A stretch of 64,000 nucleotides of DNA from contig MNCI01004713.1 of assembly GCA_015680685.1 (NCBI GenBank), positions 129,578-193,577 of the forward strand, given 5' to 3'. This DNA is from Gnetum montanum (taxonomy: Eukaryota > Streptophyta > Gnetopsida > Gnetales > Gnetaceae). The position numbers and the translations under genes are program-made. Positions 57,701-64,000 of the stretch are shown here, one piece after another. The notes below the pieces were generated by a model that saw only the letters and a program-made list of their open reading frames with translations, did no database searches and was not told the origin of the DNA. Numbering within the stretch: position 1 is the stretch's first letter; each line of letters begins with the position of its first letter.

Positions 57701-57734
57701 AGCTTCCCGATGTACTGGTGAAGTCATTACTAGA

Positions 57735-60510
57735 TCATATAGGCTTAAAGAAATATTTTTTTTGTTTCAAATATTTTGTGACTTGTGTCAACACATTTGC
57801 TAGGTCTTTACCATTTGGGGTACCCTTGTCTGTAGAGATTTGGTCCATTTGACCCAGCATTGGTATTTCCTGTGGAGGGGTTTTTACTGATGATGTTGGG
57901 TTTGGAACATGACTCGTGACATTATCCTCATTTTGATGACTCATACTAGGTTCATTAGTGGGCGGACCCGTAGGAACAACATTTAGCGGTGTTGGTTTTG
58001 GTGGTCCTAGTTTGTATTGATGGTTTTCCCTTTCTAAACATTCTCTTGTTAGTCTATCGGCAAGATGTTCTTTCAAATGTGGTGGGGGAAAGGAGGTGGG
58101 TTGTGTATCAGGGCATTTTGGTACTTGGATTACAAAGGGAATGGATTGGTTTTTAGATGGTGTGGTTGTGGCTGGAATAGAAGGAGGTACACTAATGATG
58201 AATGGTTTTGATGGTGTGGGGGATGTGCGCATGGTGAAAGGGGTTTGAGGATATGTTGGGGTAGGTGTGTTTTTTGAATGCCTGCAAATCACAAAAGGTT
58301 TTTGAGGAACATCTTGTCTGTCTTCCACATGGATAGTATTAATCACATATGGTGCATCATTGGTATTAGTATGGAGAGGATCCTTGTAGACCCCCATGGA
58401 TTGGTTTTGGGGTTTTACCGGGTTTGTCTTGTCAAACACCACTTCACCCCTATCAATCATGTGTTGTATGTCTTGTTTCAACGTGAAGCAGTAATCAGTC
58501 CCATGACCACATCGTTGGTGATATTCACAAAACCTATCCAACCTAAAGTCTTTTGGAATGGGAGGTTCGTTGGCTGTTGCTAAGGCTAGATTTTTGGCCA
58601 ATTCGCAAAAGCGATCATGTCTTTGCGAGGCCACAGGAGACATTTATTTGTGTTGAATTAGCCCAGCCTTTAGAAGTTGATCAAGTAGTTGTGAAGGCTT
58701 CATGTGCAATGGTGTGTATTGAGCAGGGTCTTTCCTTTCAAAGGTACGTGCATGACCTATGTTGTTGTTTCTATTTGAAGAATTTTCAGGTGTAGGAGTG
58801 GGTGTGGTTCTTTCATAGTTGTTTGGGATAGCGGGTTGTTTTCCTGTTTGTCCTAGGTGACTAGGTCGGGCTGTTCCAGCCACTGCTGCTACCATTGTTT
58901 TGGATTTATCTTTCCTTGTGTGTTGGCTCCTAAAGGTTGAGTAGGCTGGGTCATTACTTGTTTGTGCAGCCTCTTCTATGTCTTTAATTTGGACAAATTC
59001 TTGACTTAAAGTATGGGGTTTTAGATAATAAAGCTTTGATTTAATGAAGTCATTTGTGGTCACCTTAAGGATGGTAAGCAGATATGTTTTAGGAATAGGT
59101 TCATGAAGTTCATTCAGGGTAATGCTCCATCTTTGGATAAACTTCTGTGTTGGCTCTAAAGGCGCTTTTTTAATTTGGATCAAGCTATCTAACTTGGCTT
59201 CAGGTTTTAGATTGTATTTGAAATGGGTGAAAAATTGGTGCAACAAATCCTCCAGAGAAGATATAGAGCTACGGAAGGCTCTTCCTGCTAAGGACATAGC
59301 AAATACACGCAGAATTACATAGGGCCATTCCTGAAGCAAAAGATTTTCGGTTCGGAATATCACTAGGTGGGCATTTGGGTCTCCCTCTTCATTGTACTTG
59401 GTCAACTAAGGTAACGAGACTCCTTTTGGCAAGGTTAAGGGTGGAACTGAGGGGTCAATCAGGTCATCTTGATAGAAATCTAGTACTTTGACTTCCTCAT
59501 TGTTCAAAGTTTTAAGGTGTTTTAATTCCTCTGCCAAGGAGTGCATCATTTTTTATGTGTCTGCCCATTCTTGGGCGGTAGGCAGACTAGTGGTTTGGGT
59601 TGATGGTAATTGATAATGACTCGATTGTGGCATCATTTTTGGAAAAAGAGGTTGTTGAACTATTGTTTGTTGTGGCGAGACAACATTCGGGGCTGAGATT
59701 ATGGGATGTGGGACACTATAATGAGTAGACGAGTTTTGCTGAATAGCTGGTGGGATCCATTGCCCAGTCACAGGCTATGAAGTGATCATTGGTGTTTGTT
59801 GGATTTGCACTTGAGGTACATAATGGATGGACGCTAGCAGGTATGACCAATGACATTCCAATCACTTGAGGTTGAGAAGTCATTCCTGCATTAGTCTGTT
59901 GGGATTGTGTTTGCAATGGTATGACGGAAGTAGATGCATTAGTTTGAATGTTGGACTTGGAGAAGATGGGGATGGGAATGGCTACTTCCCGTAAGGAAGC
60001 TGGTGGTGGAAATATTGTTTCTTCCAGGAATGGTTGAAACGGTGGGTTTGTATGGGCATGGGGGCTAACGATATGGTATGATACTCCATGTTTAGATTGG
60101 GCTGCAAAGTCATCTTCTTCATCTTGAGGCTCTATGGGAGGTAGTTGTAAGGCTTGACTTCTAGCCATGAGAAGCTGGGATATGAGTCTATGATGGTGTT
60201 TAGAGAGCGGGATTATGTCAAATGCTGAAGGGATGAACTCATGACCTCCCTTGTGGATAAGTTCATAGTCTCATTTTTCTTCCCTTTTCGTACGGTCAAT
60301 AGGTAGGTTGGCTTGGATTTTGACACATATGAAGTTGTATTGTTCGGGTGTAAAAGTGGCATAGGTAGGGTCTTTGCCCTGTATCCTAAGAGACTGGCAT
60401 GTAGGGCCTTGAGGATTTACTTGTTCAATGACAGTTATGGGTTCTGTAGCAATCACAGGGTTCGAAGTTTCAGCGATTGGTAGTGTTACTGGGATGATTT
60501 GGAAGGATTC
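57735..60510 (-). pseudogene. Gag of element A
   Basis: Start at the ATG at 60510 (MESFQIIPVTLP). The core at 59405-58644 has MTKYNEEGDPNAHLVIF, SLAGRAF and FIQRWSITLNELHEP. The zinc finger CEYHQRCGHGTDYC at about 58520 fits the Tat-type CxYHxxxGHxTxxC pattern. A Pro/Thr-rich linker (58643-57735, 302 codons open) leads to protease. In-frame stops and shifts separate the blocks. Compared with B the core lacks about ten residues after SLAGRA. Confidence 0.85.
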
Positions 60511-60737
60511 CATGACAAACGTGAGCAGACTAGGCTGGATGAATGAGGTTGGATTGTAAGCAGTTGTAGTATGATCGGCGTGACACAAACACAGCATGAC
60601 CAAACCAATCAAACCACAGTGTGACCAACAGGAACAAGCTCAGCTTGACCAATAGGGATAGGAGACTCATAGGATAAGATAAAATTTTTTTGATAGGTAG
60701 CATGATGGACGTTTTAACAAACAACAAGCAAGTTGGC

Positions 60738-60758
60738 CCTCCTTCTAGCGCCAAAAAC
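60738..60758 (-). promoter_or_regulatory. Primer-binding site of element A
   Basis: On the minus strand TTGGCGCTAGAAGGAGGGCC lies within a few bases of the 5' LTR end. Shared with element B apart from one transition. Confidence 0.78.
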
Positions 60759-62226
60759 TGTACTGACCTAAATTGTTAGTGTGAGGCTGGAAGGGAAATA
60801 GACACTGAAAGATCGTCGGGTAGCCATAGCTGACCCTGCCTTCGCTCAAGGGCAAGATGGAAAAGTAAATGAAGGTAGAGTGCCTTGGATGGTTTGCACA
60901 CAAATCAACCAAGGACTTCCCCGAGCATAAGCTACGGCTAGCGCTAGGGTTATCATAAACGATGTCTTAAAATGTGTAAATGCATGTAAAATGTAAACAT
61001 GAGCCATAAGACATAAGACATAAATGTAAATGTAAGGCATAAAAAAAATGTAAACTATAAACTTAACGTAAACTAAATGCAAGAAAAAATGTAAACAAAG
61101 CGTAAAACAAAAAACAGAAATAATGTTTGGTTGGCAAAATGGAAATAATGTATTGCTTAGAAAAGATGTGCACTGGTCAAAGCGTAGCTGCATGTAGATG
61201 GCAAGTCAAATGCCTAGCCCCGGGGTGAAGTAACATGATGATGCAATGATGTGATGTGATGAATGCGAGAAATGCTTGGATGCCAATAGTCAGGTATGCC
61301 GAGCGCCCAAGGATTGCAAGTTTTGTATTCTCTCAGAATTGCCAATGTCTCCAATTGCCAACCCCCTATTTATGTGAATGGATGGGGCATTTATAGGGTT
61401 TGTCTGGGCTTGGGCACGAAATCCATGGATGGAATCGATGGTCAAGATTTGAGAGGAGAATGGATCGTGTGAAATGTGTCCGGTAGACAACTGTGTACGA
61501 GTTGGACGTGTGTCGGCAAGAGTTGGATGTGTGTCGGCAAGCTACGTTCTTGATCAGGTGCATTGCATTTCACAACTCATGGGTTACTCAAGCCCATGAA
61601 AGAATATTTAATTTAGACCATGAGGGCCTGACTATCCCAAGAATGAAGATTTACAATGAAATGTATAAGGGAAATTTGACCCTTCTTGCTTGAAACTTCT
61701 TTGTCCCTGAGTTTTCTAGAATTTTTTGGGAGTTGTTGATGTTGAGAATTTTCTGTCATTTTCTGGGAGTTGCTAATGCTAAGACTTTTCTGGAAGTTGG
61801 TGATGTTAGACTCACGTTGCCAGCGTGACCTGGGCGTCAGTGACAAAAATGAGCATTTTTGGAGCTAAAATCTGAAGTTCTGGAGGCTGAAACTTGGAGA
61901 AATCATTAATGGACCTTGAGGGTGACTTGTCTCTTCAAAATCAAACCATTTTGGCACTGTTTTGAGCCTGTTTTGAGGCTCTGAAAGTTGGTCACGTTGG
62001 ACTCATGTTGCAACCTGACACTTTTAGATTTGGACTGTTTTGACTTGATTTTGAAGCTGTTGGAGTTGCTCATGTTGAGGGCGAGCTAGCTTGATAGCAT
62101 GAGCAAGCTAGCTTGGGCAAGCTGGGGGTGACCTCCCTACCTTAGTCAAATTTTTCCTTTTGAATGCTTGAAAGGGTTTGAGTCATTTTCAATTTAAAGT
62201 GCTAGGACAAAATTAGTGATGTTTCA
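60759..62226 (-). mobile_element. 5' LTR of element A
   Basis: 1468 bp, TGTACTGACC...GATGTTTCA. A TATA box (TATAAATG) on the minus strand at 61389-61395 and a second AT-rich box at about 61370 could drive element transcription. This part is missing from the 3' LTR, where a single N stands in its place. Confidence 0.92.
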
Positions 62227-62860
62227 AAATTAATGGATGCAATGCCATCCTTTTTTTAAAATCTAGATTTTCTTTAAAAAAATATAAACAATTAAATAAG
62301 ATGAGGGATAGCCATATTATGTTGATCTTTCTTTAAGTCCCTTTTACTAAAATATCATGAATTAAGATATGCTTGCATTTTAAATATTATAAGGGATATA
62401 ATTTAAAAATATTCAAAAACTAACCTATATTTAAGCTATCAAGAAAGGAAATAATGACTCACAATGACTTACCTTGCTTATTGATGTGAAAAATACTAAT
62501 GAAGTTTGAGAGGAGGCCCTCTATCATGGAGTATCTTCTTACCATTTGATTTTCTTTCATTAGTTCCTTTTTTGATGTCTTCAATATTGTATGGAAATCC
62601 TTCTTATTTATGTTCTTTAAGATAGGAGAATCTATGTTCATTGATAATATCATTTATTCTTTTAAAGAATTCTCCAACTTTCAACCCATTCTCTTTCCAA
62701 GTTGTTGCATCTTGAAAAATACACTCACTAGATTCCTTTTAACAAGACCAAGTATCAACATTATTTTGTTCATGATCACACTTCTTAAAATAGTATGAAG
62801 TGTTTCTTTCATGAAAACAATAATCAAACCTAATTAAGCTTGAACTAGTACATGTATCCT
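62227..62860 (-). other. Element C interior right of element A, starts with duplicated 85 bp
   Basis: The first ~85 bp (AATGGATGCAATGCCATCC ... GAGGGATAGC) repeat 30606-30690 from the other flank of A. The rest reads as Lys/Glu-rich peptides in broken minus-strand frames, probably the extended C-terminal part of the copia Gag. Confidence 0.6.
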
Positions 62861-64000
62861 TTTATGGGGTTTCTTCCAAGCTTTCACTTTTGAGTTGATT
62901 TTCTTTGATTTCATTGATCCCTTCTTCTTGAGTATCCCTGCATTTCTCTTTATCTAATGGGGTTAGTAGTTGAATCTCAACCTTTATGTCTAAGATTTCC
63001 CTTCTTAACTTGGAAGACAAGGTATAGATTTCAAAAAATTTTCTATGCATTTTTTTCTTTACTCTTTTGAGTAAATAATGTAGGATAAGAATTTCTTCAC
63101 ATAATTCACTATACCTTTCATCATACTTACCTCTCAGTTCATCAAAAATTTGTGATGAATTTTCATTTGGAAGGGCCATACATATAAGCTATGAATATTT
63201 TGTAGAGTCATCCACTTCCTCTTCACTTTTATCTCCATCATCCCAGCTTGTGTAGAAGTTGGTATTTTTCTCATCCATGTCAGTTTCATCTTTTCATTGT
63301 AACCTACCATTGCTAGGATATTCAGAGGCCACATGGCCTCTTCCACCACATACCCAAAATTCTATTGAAAAAATATCAAAATTTAAATTGAAAAATTTTT
63401 ACCTTTATCTTTAGCTTTGGAGTTGGATTCGTTTGATCTTGGTTGATTGAGGCTTCTTCCTTTTCTTGTTAGAAGCCTTTGAACTCTTCTTGATAGAAGA
63501 GCTATTTCTTCTTCATTGTTCAATTCTTGTTCAGCTGGTTCTTTCTCTTTGGATGATGATTTCAAAGTGATAGGCTTTTCTTTTATTGCTCCTTCATTTA
63601 TGATATTTATTTCATAAGCAATAAGAGCACTTTGTAGCTCTTCAAATTTTAAGATAAAAAAATCTCTAATTTCTTCCATAGCTATAACCTTATGTCTAGA
63701 TTTAGGTTGTAGTATTCTAATCATTTTAATGATTATATCACTTTTGGGCAAGTCCTTTCCTATATCCCTAATTACTACAACTAGATCATTTACCCTAGAA
63801 AAATAATTTTTAATCTTTTCACCTTTCCTCAATTTAAGTTTATTGTATTTACTTTGCAAAACCAAAATTTTTAATTATTTGACTATGGATTTTCACTCAT
63901 AGGTAGCTTCTAAGGTTTTCCAAATTTCTTTAGTAGTTCTACATCTAGCTTCTCTATTAAATTCAAACTTATTTAGTGCATAGTATAAACAATTATTTTC
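62861..64000 (-). pseudogene. Copia gag of element C (SIRE/Maximus-like), partial
   Basis: The frame enters from beyond the window. Upstream of 63865 broken text ALNKFEFNREARCRTTKEIW is typical of UBN2-type copia Gag. The open frame 63865-63383 continues with KLKLRKGEKIKNYFSRVND and VIAMEEIRDF. A degenerate zinc knuckle FWVCGGRGHVASEYP is at about 63350. After a stop, 63179-62862 is a charged, probably coiled-coil C-terminal extension (MALPNENSSQIFDELRGK), as seen in SIRE/Maximus Gag. No pol follows within the element. Confidence 0.75.

Larger units (their letters stand above)
30691..62226 (-). mobile_element. Ty3/gypsy Tat/Ogre-like element A, split by nested element B
   Basis: LTRs at 30691-31962 and 60759-62226 flank a minus-strand gag-protease, a spacer with an antisense gene remnant, and pol. 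Without the nested element B the element is about 13.5 kb. The PBS (60738-60758) and PPT (31963-31976) are adjacent to the LTRs. The LTRs differ by about 10% by eye, older than those of B. No 5-bp target duplication is seen; an ~85-bp stretch of element C is duplicated instead. Coding regions contain stops and frameshifts. Confidence 0.9.

Noticed and set aside
60530-60754. 74-codon frame starting at the PBS of element A as leader peptide
   Set aside because: It starts inside the primer-binding site and overlaps the gag start in another frame. B has no equivalent open frame.

Overview
The window looks like heterochromatic, repeat-dominated nuclear DNA of a land plant with a large genome, perhaps a gymnosperm; the species cannot be fixed from sequence. 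I see no intact host gene and no rRNA or tRNA gene. Almost everything recognisable is LTR retrotransposon: Ty1/copia gag and pol remnants, Ty3/gypsy gag, protease, RT, RNase H and integrase, plant-type primer-binding sites and TG...CA LTRs. Most frames carry stops, many of them explicable as C-to-T decay.

Layout. (1) 1-343: end of a minus-strand-sense-complementary LTR of family E. (2) 344-11153: very AT-rich, non-coding, with a degenerate ~120-bp repeat, a 1.2-kb tandem duplication and one copy of a dispersed repeat D. (3) 11154-16286: an old, heavily decayed copia element F (+ strand). (4) 16927-26603: a full-length gypsy element E (minus strand, Athila-like protease and tRNA-Asp-like PBS) flanked by the 5-bp duplication CTAAG, with its 3' LTR cut by a 149-bp assembly gap. 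(5) 26609-28309: host repeat including the second copy of D. (6) 28310 to beyond the window end: copia element C (minus, SIRE/Maximus-like gag, LTR 28310-29410), with no visible pol. (7) Inside C, gypsy element A (30691-62226, minus, Tat/Ogre-like). (8) Inside A, gypsy element B (32494-50564, minus, 18.07 kb, related to A), flanked by ACCTT. The nesting is therefore B in A in C in a D-type repeat.

Elements A and B are the interesting part. Both have large gag-protease ORFs, then a long spacer, then RT / RNase H / integrase; B also keeps the second (archaeal-type) RNase H typical of Tat elements. The protease-RT spacer carries a gene in the opposite (+) orientation. In B it spans 39365-43822, has a TATA box, about eight exons with phase-matched GT-AG introns, a region resembling FCP1/HAD-type phosphatases whose catalytic acids are gone, a region resembling the 'putative plant transposon protein' domain, an acidic stretch and a probable coiled coil. 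A keeps exon 1 and its splice donor in the same place and orientation but has lost most of the rest.

The coding blocks of both elements are separated by arrays of a short motif (AGTTTA followed by a 4-5 bp stem with a 6-10 nt loop) whose stems co-vary from copy to copy. A second conserved stem-loop with compensatory changes encloses the polypurine tract and the 3' LTR edge in both elements. B additionally carries many copies of the 12-bp palindrome AGCGTATACGCT in its LTRs, its leader and intron 1 of the antisense gene. Together these suggest a retrotransposon lineage with its own antisense gene and structured junction elements.
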